Positions 1 to 7,701 of a stretch of DNA of 64,000 nucleotides are shown in pieces (position 1 is the stretch's first letter; each line of letters starts with the position of its first letter). The DNA lies in the NCBI RefSeq assembly GCF_005484965.1, contig NZ_CP034036.1:62001-126000 (forward strand). The letters are read 5' to 3'. A program made the position numbers and the translations under genes. Source of the stretch: Brenneria nigrifluens DSM 30175 = ATCC 13028 (GTDB lineage: Bacteria > Pseudomonadota > Gammaproteobacteria > Enterobacterales > Enterobacteriaceae). A model generated the notes under the pieces. That model had not been told where the DNA came from. It made no database searches and saw nothing but the letters and a program-made list of their open reading frames with translations.

Positions 1-443
1 TGAATCAGGATTTTCCGGTTCATGCCCAGAATACTGCCGACCACCAGACAGGCGATGACAAAATAGAGGAAATTGGCCTCTTTCATCAGCAGGTGAACGG
101 TTTTCATGGTGTTGTCATTGAATAGATGAAAATAGACCAGAATGGAAGGCACCATCAGACAGAGAATTGCCGGGCCGCCGATATCTTTAAATACCGGGAT
201 TTTATGCCCGATATGCGCCAGCAGGAAACCCATGCTCATAATGACGGCAAAGCCGCCGATCATATTTCTCGGTAAGTATCCTGCGTAGGCGGCAATAAAA
301 ACAATTGCGGCAATGGCGATAAAAAGAGGGACAGGAACGGATCCGATTTTCTTTTTGAAAATAGCATCTATAAACGACAGAGATGTCGACGTTTCTATAG
401 CAAGATCTTTCTCGCTTAGAATATCAGCTTCAGTTTTTTTCAT
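1..443 (-). CDS. 2-hydroxycarboxylate transporter (CitS/CimH-type), 5' part only
   Basis: The gene starts at the ATG ending at 443 and runs off the left edge with no stop, so only about 147 N-terminal residues are visible. After a charged N-terminus of some 30 residues come hydrophobic segments (near VPLFIAIAAIVFIAAYAGYL and GGFAVIMSMGFLLAHIG), then IPVFKDIGGPAILCLMVPS and NRKIL. This pattern is typical of the sodium-dependent 2-hydroxycarboxylate family (CitS, MaeN, CimH), inner-membrane symporters for citrate or malate. The substrate cannot be told from the fragment. It is divergent from dppA across a long AT-rich gap. Confidence 0.85.
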   Translation of the reverse strand, partial: MKKTEADILSEKDLAIETSTSLSFIDAIFKKKIGSVPVPLFIAIAAIVFIAAYAGYLPRNMIGGFAVIMSMGFLLAHIGHKIPVFKDIGGPAILCLMVPSILVYFHLFNDNTMKTVHLLMKEANFLYFVIACLVVGSILGMNRKILI

Positions 444-1492
444 TGTGTTCACCCTGCTAGGACAGTACGGTACAGGAAAGACCTGTGTTTATTTTCAGAA
501 AGTAAAAAAAATCCATTTTTTTGTTTTCTATCAATATGTAACAAAAAACTAAAAATGGTAGAGGTTATTTAACGCGTATTTTTATTAGTTGGTAATCTAG
601 CATGATGGAATGTTAAAAATAATATGTTATTTCATGATTTGTGAACTTATCAGCAACTCCTTTTTAAGTAACTTATATCATTTTTTTGTAATTAAATAAT
701 GCTAGGGGCGATATTGAAAGAGGATTTCGAGGGAGGAAAGCAGGTCTGGCGATGAGCGTAAAATAAAAATAGCACATTATAAAAATAAGTAAATATGCGA
801 TATGGGCACTAATGAAAGTATTTTTATCGATAAAAATCTAAATTATTCTCGAATCAGCGAACAAATAATGAGCAGGGATGCTTCATCATTGAAATTATTC
901 ATATTACCAACCAAATCTGACTCTGCCAGGCCGCCTGGCGGGAAACGGGGCCGCATAGGTTGAACCCTGCGGCGCAGGCGAGCGATAAAGTTTTTTTATG
1001 AAGCGTAGATAGTCTATTGGACACGGGTGAATTTTATACCGCCGCCCATTTATTGGCAGAGTTTTCAGCTACTATTAAGGTCTTTAGCCAAAAAAAGTGC
1101 TTATATCTTGGCCGCGCCACAGGGATTTATTATAGTTTTTTTAATGGTGGTAATTTCTTTGTTGGTCTGTTTTTATGGCTAATTACGCTATTTTTTGTAA
1201 AATTTACGGAAAAATACTCTTAATTTTATTAAAAATTCTATATTTTAATTTGCCAAATTGTCCGCGCGGTATTTGTAAATCCCTACAGCTTGTATTGACG
1301 TCACTGTGATCTGTTGACAGATTTAGAATGCCATAAGGAAGAAAACAGCAGATGCCTGAATCATTCCACGCATTTACCGGATGCCGTGGATTCTCCTGCA
1401 CCCTGTTCCGGGGTCTTCCTCCGTCATTTTAATTGGTGCCTTCGGGCAAGAGGCACGGACCATAACATTTAAAATACCGGTCCGGCCGCATG
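444..1492. other. Long AT-rich divergent intergenic region
   Basis: About 1.05 kb separates the transporter from dppA and should hold both promoters. Two short GC-rich inverted repeats lie at 925-939 (GCCAGG/CCTGGC, 3-base loop) and 966-978 (CCTGC/GCAGG), and a TTGACA hexamer at 1314-1319 has no convincing -10 partner. Short reading frames at 313-552 and 1017-1223 show no ribosome site or recognisable protein and are not called. Beyond these I see nothing coding. Confidence 0.6.
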
Positions 1493-1512
1493 AACACACA
1501 ACATCATCATCC
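1493..1512 (+). promoter_or_regulatory. Probable GcvB sRNA target in dppA leader
   Basis: A C/A-rich stretch containing CACAACAT (1497-1504) followed by CATCATCC lies 18-37 bases before the dppA start codon. In E. coli and Salmonella the sRNA GcvB represses dppA by pairing its GU-rich R1 segment with such C/A-rich leader sequence. Position and composition fit; pairing is inferred and the GcvB gene is not in the window. Confidence 0.55.
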
Positions 1513-1529
1513 ATAATGGAGTACAAATA

Positions 1530-3137
1530 ATGAGAAATTCCTTGGCTAAATCAAGGGTTTTGAAGCTTGGGCTTGGCTTGCTGGCCATGTCTGTCGCCGC
1601 CGGGCTACAGGCTAAAACCCTCGTCTATTGTTCAGAAGGCTCGCCGGAAGGGTTTAACCCGCAGCTGTTTACCGCTGGCACCACGTTCGACGCCAGTTCC
1701 ATTCCGATTTACAACCGCCTGATCGAGTTTAAAAGCGGCACCACGGATATTGAACCGGGTCTGGCCGAGAAGTGGGACATCAGCGAAGATGGTAAAACCT
1801 ACACCTTTCACCTGCGCAAAGGGGTGAAGTGGCAGGATAATAAAGATTTTAAACCATCCCGCGATTTCAATGCCGACGACGTGCTGTTCTCCTTCCTGCG
1901 TCAGCAGGATGCGAACCACCCTTATCATAAAGTGTCCGGCGGCGGCTATGAGTACTATCAGGGCATGGGAATGCCGGATCTGATCGACAAGGTTGAAAAA
2001 GTGGATGATTACACCGTCCGCTTCACGCTGACCCGTCCGGAAGCGCCTTTCCTGGCCGACCTGGCGATGGATTTCGCTTCCATTCAGTCGGCGGAATACG
2101 GCGATAAGCTGTTAAAAGCCGGCACGCCGGAAAAAATCGACCTGAATCCCATCGGCACCGGGCCGTTTAAGTTGCAGCAATACCAGAAAGATTCGCGCAT
2201 TCTGTACACCGCTTTTGACGGTTTTTGGGGCAAAAAACCGGGCGTGGACCGCCTGGTGTTCTCCATCACGCCGGACGCTTCCGTGCGTTACGCCAAACTG
2301 CAAAAAAATGAATGCCAGATTATGGCCTACCCAAATCCGGCCGATCTGGCGCGCATGAAAGAAGATAAAAACATCACGCTGCTGGAAAAACCGGGGCTTA
2401 ACGTCGGCTATCTGGCGTTCAACGTGCAGAAAAAACCGCTGGATGAGGTGAAGGTCCGACAGGCGCTGACCTATGCGGTAAACAAGTCCGCCATTATCGA
2501 GGCGGTCTACCAGGGCGCGGGGCAGGCGGCGAAAAACCTGATCCCGCCCACCATGTGGGGCTATAACGACGATATTCAGGACTACAGCTACGATCCGGAA
2601 AAAGCCAAGGCGCTGCTGAAGGAAGCGGGCGTGGCGGACGGTTTCACCGTCGATCTGTGGGCGATGCCGGTACAGCGACCGTATAATCCGAACGCCCGTC
2701 GTATGGCGGAAATGATCCAGTCCGACTGGGCGAAAATCGGCGTGCAGGCCAAGATCGTCACCTATGAGTGGGGCGAGTACCTGAAGCGCGCCAAAGACGG
2801 CGAGCATCAGACGGTGCTGATGGGCTGGACCGGCGACAACGGCGATCCGGATAACTTCTTCGCCACCTTGTTCAGCTGCGACGCGGCGGAAAGAGGCTCC
2901 AACTACTCCAAATGGTGTTACAAGCCGTTTGAAGATCTGATCCAGCCGGCGCGCTCGGTATCCGATCATGCAAAACGCATTGAGCTGTACAAGCAGTCGC
3001 AGGTGGTGATGCACGATCAGGCTCCGGCGCTGATCGTGGCGCACTCCACCGTGTATGAGCCGATCCGTAACAATGTGAAAGGCTACGTTATCGAGCCGCG
3101 CGGCGTACACAGCTTCAACAACGTGTCGCTGGATTAA
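1530..3137 (+). CDS. dppA: Periplasmic dipeptide-binding protein DppA
   Basis: 535 residues, the same length as E. coli DppA and nearly collinear with it (KTLVYCSEGSPEGFNPQLF after the signal peptide; LNPIGTGPF; MGWTGDNGDPDNFFATLFSC). Residues 1-28 form a Sec signal peptide ending LQA/KT. The remainder is a family 5 extracellular solute-binding protein that captures di- and tripeptides (and heme in some species) for DppBCDF. A GGAG ribosome site sits just upstream. A 13-bp hairpin after the stop separates it from dppB, in keeping with the higher expression usual for binding proteins. High confidence. Confidence 0.97.
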   Translation: MRNSLAKSRVLKLGLGLLAMSVAAGLQAKTLVYCSEGSPEGFNPQLFTAGTTFDASSIPIYNRLIEFKSGTTDIEPGLAEKWDISEDGKTYTFHLRKGVKWQDNKDFKPSRDFNADDVLFSFLRQQDANHPYHKVSGGGYEYYQGMGMPDLIDKVEKVDDYTVRFTLTRPEAPFLADLAMDFASIQSAEYGDKLLKAGTPEKIDLNPIGTGPFKLQQYQKDSRILYTAFDGFWGKKPGVDRLVFSITPDASVRYAKLQKNECQIMAYPNPADLARMKEDKNITLLEKPGLNVGYLAFNVQKKPLDEVKVRQALTYAVNKSAIIEAVYQGAGQAAKNLIPPTMWGYNDDIQDYSYDPEKAKALLKEAGVADGFTVDLWAMPVQRPYNPNARRMAEMIQSDWAKIGVQAKIVTYEWGEYLKRAKDGEHQTVLMGWTGDNGDPDNFFATLFSCDAAERGSNYSKWCYKPFEDLIQPARSVSDHAKRIELYKQSQVVMHDQAPALIVAHSTVYEPIRNNVKGYVIEPRGVHSFNNVSLD

Positions 3138-3170
3138 TTCTCAACCCGTCATTTTATGGGCAATCTCCGG

Positions 3171-3208
3171 GCCTTGCCTGCGCCGCTGACGATGTGCGCA
3201 GGCAAGGC
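3171..3208 (+). terminator. dppA-dppB intercistronic stem-loop
   Basis: A perfect 13-bp inverted repeat, GCCTTGCCTGCGC (3171-3183) and GCGCAGGCAAGGC (3196-3208), with a 12-base loop. No good U-run follows, so it is more likely an mRNA-stabilising or attenuating structure protecting dppA mRNA than a full terminator. Confidence 0.6.
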
Positions 3209-3291
3209 TTTGTGCCCGTCAAATTGCAGATGTGAGCATAAATAAGCCCGCTAGCCGATGAGCCATCGGGCACTTATAGAGAGTTCGGGAT

Positions 3292-4311
3292 ATGTTGCAG
3301 TTCATACTCCGGCGTTTGGGGCTGGTTATCCCAACGTTTATCGGTATCACCCTACTGACTTTTGCTTTTGTGCATATGATCCCGGGCGACCCGGTGATGA
3401 TTATGGCCGGGGAGCGCGGAATTTCCGCCGAGCGCCACGCGCAATTAATGTCCGAAATGGGGCTGGATAAGCCGCTGTGGCAGCAGTACGTGAATTATAT
3501 TACCGGCGTATTGCACGGCGATCTGGGCATGTCCCTCAAGAGCCGCATTCCGGTGTGGGAGGAGTTCGTCCCGCGCTTTCAGGCGACGCTGGAATTGGGC
3601 GTCTGCGCGATGATTTTTGCCGTCAGCGTGGGGATCCCCGTCGGCGTGCTGGCGGCGGTAAAACGCGGTTCAATCTTCGATCACGCCTCCGTCGGGCTGG
3701 CATTGACCGGTTATTCCATGCCCATTTTCTGGTGGGGCATGATGCTGATCATGCTGGTTTCGGTCCACCTCAATCTGACCCCGGTGTCGGGACGTATCGG
3801 CGATACGGTTTTTCTGGATGAAAGCATGCCCCTTACCGGGTTTATGCTGATCGATACCCTTTTCTGGGGCGAGCCGGGCGACTTCGCCGATGCGGTGCAG
3901 CATATGATCCTGCCCGCCGTGGTGCTGGGCACCATTCCGCTGGCGGTGATCGTGCGTATGACGCGTTCCGCCATGCTGGAAGTGCTGGGCGAGGATTATA
4001 TCCGCACCGCCCGCGCCAAAGGGCTGAGCCGCCTGCGGGTGATCGTGGTGCACGCGTTGCGTAACGCCATGCTGCCGGTGGTGACGGTTATCGGGCTGCA
4101 GGTCGGCACCATGCTGGCCGGCGCCATCCTGACGGAAACCATCTTCTCCTGGCCGGGGCTGGGACGCTGGCTGATCGATGCCTTGCAGCGCCGTGATTAT
4201 CCGGTGGTGCAGGGGGGCGTGCTGCTGGTGGCCACCATGATTATTCTGGTTAACCTGCTGGTGGACGTACTTTACGGCGTGGTGAATCCGCGCATCCGTC
4301 ATAGGAAATAG
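3292..4311 (+). CDS. dppB: Dipeptide ABC transporter permease DppB
   Basis: 339 residues, typical for DppB. The start MLQFILRRLG begins with the amphipathic helix and first membrane span common to oligopeptide permeases. A periplasmic loop and a five-span core follow. The EAA loop that docks to the ATPase is visible around residues 230-260 (EDYIRTARAKGLSRLR, then HALRNAMLPVV). With DppC it forms the inner-membrane channel. dppC follows after 13 bases, so both are in one transcript. The start is chosen at the ATG after GTTCGGGAT. Confidence 0.96.
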   Translation: MLQFILRRLGLVIPTFIGITLLTFAFVHMIPGDPVMIMAGERGISAERHAQLMSEMGLDKPLWQQYVNYITGVLHGDLGMSLKSRIPVWEEFVPRFQATLELGVCAMIFAVSVGIPVGVLAAVKRGSIFDHASVGLALTGYSMPIFWWGMMLIMLVSVHLNLTPVSGRIGDTVFLDESMPLTGFMLIDTLFWGEPGDFADAVQHMILPAVVLGTIPLAVIVRMTRSAMLEVLGEDYIRTARAKGLSRLRVIVVHALRNAMLPVVTVIGLQVGTMLAGAILTETIFSWPGLGRWLIDALQRRDYPVVQGGVLLVATMIILVNLLVDVLYGVVNPRIRHRK

Positions 4312-4324
4312 GGGGGAGGCTGAG

Positions 4325-5230
4325 ATGACACAGGTTACTGAACCGGTTGTGGTCAATGGCGCGCCCAGGCCGATGACCCCAATCCAGGAATTCTGGCACT
4401 ATTTTAAACGCAACAAAGGGGCGGTGATCGGCATGGCCTATGTGGCGCTGATGCTGATTATCGCCGTTGGCGCGAATGTACTGGCGCCGCATGCGCCATC
4501 CGAGCAGTTTCGCGATGCATTGCTTAATCCGCCGGTGTGGCAGGAGGGCGGAAGCTGGAAGTTTATTCTGGGTACCGACGACGTCGGCCGCGACGTGTTG
4601 TCCCGCCTGATGTACGGCGCCCGCCTGTCGCTGCTGGTGGGCTGTCTGGTGGTGGTGCTGTCGCTGATTCTGGGGGTGATTTTCGGCCTGCTGGCGGGCT
4701 ATTTCGGCGGCGTGGTCGACGCCATCATCATGCGTATCGTCGATATCATGCTGGCGCTGCCCAGCCTGCTGTTGGCGCTGGTGCTGGTGGCGGTCTTCGG
4801 GCCGTCGATTGTCAACGCCTCGCTGGCGCTGACCTTTGTCGCCCTGCCGCACTACGTCCGCCTGACCCGCGCCGCGGTGCTGGTCGAGGTGAACCGTGAT
4901 TATGTGACGGCTTCAAGCGTGGCGGGCGCCGGCGCGGCGCGTCAGATGTTCGTCAATATTTTGCCAAACTGCCTGGCGCCGCTGATCGTGCAGGCATCGC
5001 TTGGCTTTTCCAACGCCATTCTCGATATGGCTGCTTTGGGTTTCCTCGGTATGGGCGCGCAGCCGCCGACGCCCGAGTGGGGCACCATGCTTTCCGACGT
5101 GTTGCAGTTCGCGCAGAGCGCCTGGTGGGTGGTGACCTTCCCCGGCCTGGCGATTTTACTGACGGTATTGGCATTTAACCTGATGGGGGACGGCCTGCGT
5201 GACGCTCTCGACCCCAAACTCAAGCAGTAG
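4325..5230 (+). CDS. dppC: Dipeptide ABC transporter permease DppC
   Basis: 301 residues, matching DppC length. The N-terminal cytoplasmic part contains the OppC_N region (PIQEFWHYFKRNKGAVIGM), followed by the binding-protein-dependent permease domain with the EAA loop near residues 187-215 (NRDYVTASSVAGAGAARQM, then ILPNCLAPLIV). The GTDDVGRDVLSRLMYGAR signature of this subfamily is present around residue 80. It lies between dppB and dppD in the usual order, with an AGGCTGAG ribosome site. Confidence 0.96.
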   Translation: MTQVTEPVVVNGAPRPMTPIQEFWHYFKRNKGAVIGMAYVALMLIIAVGANVLAPHAPSEQFRDALLNPPVWQEGGSWKFILGTDDVGRDVLSRLMYGARLSLLVGCLVVVLSLILGVIFGLLAGYFGGVVDAIIMRIVDIMLALPSLLLALVLVAVFGPSIVNASLALTFVALPHYVRLTRAAVLVEVNRDYVTASSVAGAGAARQMFVNILPNCLAPLIVQASLGFSNAILDMAALGFLGMGAQPPTPEWGTMLSDVLQFAQSAWWVVTFPGLAILLTVLAFNLMGDGLRDALDPKLKQ

Positions 5231-5243
5231 CAGAGGTAGAGAG

Positions 5244-6224
5244 ATGGCTTTACTCAATATAGAGAAACTGTCGGTTCACTTTGGCGATGAGGACGTGCCG
5301 TTTCGCGCGGTCGACCGCATCAGCTATCAGGTGGAGCAGGGGCAGGTGGTGGGCATTGTCGGCGAATCCGGCTCCGGCAAGTCGGTCAGCTCGCTGGCGA
5401 TTATGGGCTTGATCGATTATCCCGGCAAAGTGATGGCCGGCAAGCTGGAGTTCGACCGGCGTGATTTAACGCGCATTGCCGAGAAAGAGCGGCGTCAGCT
5501 GGTCGGGGCGGAAGTGGCGATGATTTTTCAGGACCCGATGACCAGCCTGAACCCCTGTTACACCGTGGGATTCCAGATTATGGAAGCCATCAAGGTGCAT
5601 CAGGGCGGCAACCGCAAAACCCGCCGCCAGCGCGCGGTGGATCTGCTGACGCTGGTGGGCATTCCCGACCCGCAGTCCCGGCTGGATGTTTATCCGCATC
5701 AGCTTTCCGGCGGGATGAGCCAGCGGGTGATGATCGCCATGGCCATCGCCTGCCGGCCCAAGCTGCTGATTGCGGACGAACCGACCACGGCGCTGGACGT
5801 CACCATTCAGGCGCAGATTATCGAACTGCTGCTGGAGCTGCAGCAGCGCGAGAATATGGCGCTGATCCTGATCACCCACGACCTGGCGCTGGTGGCGGAA
5901 GCGGCGCAGCAGATCATCGTGATGTACGCCGGGCAGGTGGTGGAGACGGGCAAGGCGACGGATATTTTTCGCGCGCCGCGCCATCCCTATACCCAGGCGC
6001 TGCTGCGCGCCCTGCCGGAGTTTGCGAGCGATAAAGCACGCCTGGCGTCGCTGCCGGGCGTGGTGCCGGGGAAATATGACCGCCCCGACGGCTGCCTGCT
6101 GAATCCGCGCTGCCCTTACGCCAACGATCGCTGCCGCCGGGAAGAGCCCGAACTGCGCGCGATACCCGGACGTCAGGTAAAATGTCACACACCGCTGGAT
6201 GATGCGGGGAGGCCAAGCGTATGA
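5244..6224 (+). CDS. dppD: Dipeptide ABC transporter ATPase DppD
   Basis: 326 residues from the ATG at 5244. An in-frame start at 5199 would overlap dppC and has no family counterpart; MALLNIEKLSVHFGDE matches the known DppD N-terminus and has an AGAGGTAGAG ribosome site. Walker A is GESGSGKS, the signature is LSGGMSQR and Walker B is LLIADEPTTALD. The C-terminal oligopeptide-transport extension keeps the cysteine cluster (CLLNPRCPYANDRC) seen in Dpp/Opp ATPases. Its last codons overlap the dppF start by an ATGA, indicating translational coupling. Confidence 0.96.
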   Translation: MALLNIEKLSVHFGDEDVPFRAVDRISYQVEQGQVVGIVGESGSGKSVSSLAIMGLIDYPGKVMAGKLEFDRRDLTRIAEKERRQLVGAEVAMIFQDPMTSLNPCYTVGFQIMEAIKVHQGGNRKTRRQRAVDLLTLVGIPDPQSRLDVYPHQLSGGMSQRVMIAMAIACRPKLLIADEPTTALDVTIQAQIIELLLELQQRENMALILITHDLALVAEAAQQIIVMYAGQVVETGKATDIFRAPRHPYTQALLRALPEFASDKARLASLPGVVPGKYDRPDGCLLNPRCPYANDRCRREEPELRAIPGRQVKCHTPLDDAGRPSV

Positions 6225-7240
6225 ACCCGAATAACCTTACATCGCCGCCGCATTTGCTGGATGCGATCGATTTGAAGAAACATTATCCGGTGAAAAAAGG
6301 CTTTTTCGCGCCGGAGAGAATGGTCAAGGCGCTGGACGGCGTCTCCTTCACTCTGGAACGGGGGAAAACGCTGGCGGTGGTCGGGGAGTCCGGCTGCGGC
6401 AAGTCGACGCTGGGCCGCCTGCTGACGATGATCGAAATCCCTTCCGGCGGCGAACTTTACTATCAGGGGCAGGATCTGCTCAAGCCGGATCAAACGGCGG
6501 AAAAGCTGCGCCGCCAGAAGATCCAGATCGTCTTTCAGAATCCTTACGGATCGCTCAACCCGCGTAAAAAAGTCGGTCAGATCCTGGAGGAGCCGCTGCT
6601 GATCAACACCTCGTTGTCAAAAGCCGAGCGCCGTGAAAAAGCGCTGGCGATGATGGCGAAAGTGGGGTTGAAAACCGAGCATTACGACCGCTATCCGCAT
6701 ATGTTTTCCGGCGGCCAGCGGCAGCGCATCGCCATCGCCCGCGGCCTGATGCTCGACCCGGACGTGGTGATCGCCGACGAACCGGTCTCGGCGCTGGATG
6801 TCTCCGTACGGGCGCAGGTGCTGAACCTGATGATGGATTTGCAGCAGGATATGGGGCTGTCTTACGTCTTTATCTCTCACGATCTGTCGGTGGTCGAGCA
6901 TATCGCCGACGAAGTGATGGTGATGTACCTGGGGCGCTGCGTGGAAAAAGGCAGCAAAGAGGCCATTTTTACTAATCCGCGCCACCCCTATACCCAGGCG
7001 CTGCTGTCGGCGACGCCCCGGCTGAACCCGGATTTACGCCGCGAGCGCATCAAGCTGGTCGGCGAGCTGCCCAGTCCGTTGAATCCGCCGCCGGGCTGCG
7101 CGTTCAACGCCCGCTGCCGGCGCTGCTTCAGCACCTGTACCCAGCTTCAGCCGCAGTTGAAAACCTACGGCGAACAGCAGGTGGCCTGCTTCGCGGTCGA
7201 TCAGGACGAGCAGGGCGTTCAGCCCGCGCGCTCCAGCTAA
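6221..7240 (+). CDS. dppF: Dipeptide ABC transporter ATPase DppF
   Basis: 339 residues. It contains Walker A (GESGCGKST), a Q-loop region (VFQNPYGSLNPRKK), the signature SGGQRQRIAIARG, Walker B (VVIADEPVSALD) and the C-terminal extension with cysteines (CAFNARCRRCFSTC). It pairs with DppD as the second motor subunit and closes the dppABCDF operon. A GC-rich inverted repeat (7255-7282) lies just after the stop. Confidence 0.96.
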   Translation: MNPNNLTSPPHLLDAIDLKKHYPVKKGFFAPERMVKALDGVSFTLERGKTLAVVGESGCGKSTLGRLLTMIEIPSGGELYYQGQDLLKPDQTAEKLRRQKIQIVFQNPYGSLNPRKKVGQILEEPLLINTSLSKAERREKALAMMAKVGLKTEHYDRYPHMFSGGQRQRIAIARGLMLDPDVVIADEPVSALDVSVRAQVLNLMMDLQQDMGLSYVFISHDLSVVEHIADEVMVMYLGRCVEKGSKEAIFTNPRHPYTQALLSATPRLNPDLRRERIKLVGELPSPLNPPPGCAFNARCRRCFSTCTQLQPQLKTYGEQQVACFAVDQDEQGVQPARSS

Positions 7241-7254
7241 TGGGTTGTCGCTGG

Positions 7255-7282
7255 CCCACGCCTCTTCCATTGCCGGCGTGGG
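7255..7282 (+). terminator. Possible dpp operon terminator
   Basis: The inverted repeat CCCACGCC (7255-7262) / GGCGTGGG (7275-7282) lies 15 bases after dppF. Only TTAACC follows, so an intrinsic terminator is possible but weak. Confidence 0.35.
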
Positions 7283-7334
7283 TTAACCTGATTCACCGCA
7301 AGCAGAGAAGGTGCATGAATAATGAACCATCATG

Positions 7335-7359
7335 ATGTATGCTTTTAACAGGCATACAT
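7335..7359 (+). promoter_or_regulatory. Operator-like palindrome upstream of the ccdA-like gene
   Basis: A perfect 8-bp inverted repeat, ATGTATGC (7335-7342) / GCATACAT (7352-7359), with a 9-base spacer ends 20 bases before the antitoxin start. Type II antitoxins of the CcdA ribbon-helix-helix class usually bind such palindromes at their own promoter. This is inferred from position and symmetry. Confidence 0.45.
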
Positions 7360-7379
7360 TACCAACATGGGGGATGCTC

Positions 7380-7643
7380 ATGGTTTCTGTTGCTTCGTCG
7401 CGCAAGCGGACGATAAACATCACGGTAGATCCGCTACTTGCGGATCGGGCTAAAAAACTGTCCCTGAATATTTCTGCCATCGCCGGCGAAGCCCTGGCAG
7501 CGAAAGTGAGGGAACTGGAACAGGCCCGCTGGCTTGAAGAGAACCAGGAAGCCATCAAGGCGATGAATCGCTTTGTCACAGAAAATGGAATACCGCGTAG
7601 TAGTAAAGGATTACGGGTAACCCGACCAACTGCGGGGGTTTAA
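7380..7643 (+). CDS. CcdA-like type II antitoxin, apparently orphan
   Basis: The call starts at ATG 7380 (87 residues), which has GGGGG about six bases upstream; starts at 7332 and 7374 are also open. The N-terminal part (RKRTINITVDPLLADRAKKLSLNIS) resembles the CcdA ribbon-helix-helix DNA-binding domain. The C-terminal part (ARWLEENQEAIKAMNRFVTENG) resembles the toxin-binding arm, where CcdA has RWKAENQEGMAEVARFIEMNG. After ENG the usual short acidic/aromatic end is replaced by IPRSSKGLRVTRPTAGV, possibly a frameshifted tail. No intact ccdB follows; mocR begins on the other strand. The antitoxin may be residual or act on another locus. Confidence 0.6.
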   Translation: MVSVASSRKRTINITVDPLLADRAKKLSLNISAIAGEALAAKVRELEQARWLEENQEAIKAMNRFVTENGIPRSSKGLRVTRPTAGV

Positions 7644-7699
7644 TACCCGCGGCGGATGTGCTGGTAGACGCCGTTGATTTTGTGACAACCGGCAGTTGA
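7643..7699 (+). pseudogene. Possible ccdB C-terminal remnant
   Basis: A different frame directly after the antitoxin encodes IPAADVLVDAVDFVTTGS and then a stop. CcdB proteins end in a similar helix (for F-plasmid CcdB, RTLIKGALDFMLDGI). The rest of a toxin gene is absent, so this would be a deletion scar. The match is short and could be chance. Confidence 0.25.
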
Positions 7700-7701
7700 C
7701 G

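Noticed and set aside
313..552. 79-codon plus-strand frame at the left edge
   Set aside because: Mostly antisense to the 2-hydroxycarboxylate transporter start.
1017..1223. 68-codon frame in the dppA upstream region
   Set aside because: No ribosome site, start is not ATG, and the AT-rich region gives such frames by chance.
2112..3110. 332-codon open frame antisense to dppA
   Set aside because: Shadow of the GC-rich third positions of dppA; composition is His/Arg/Val-rich with no recognisable domain.
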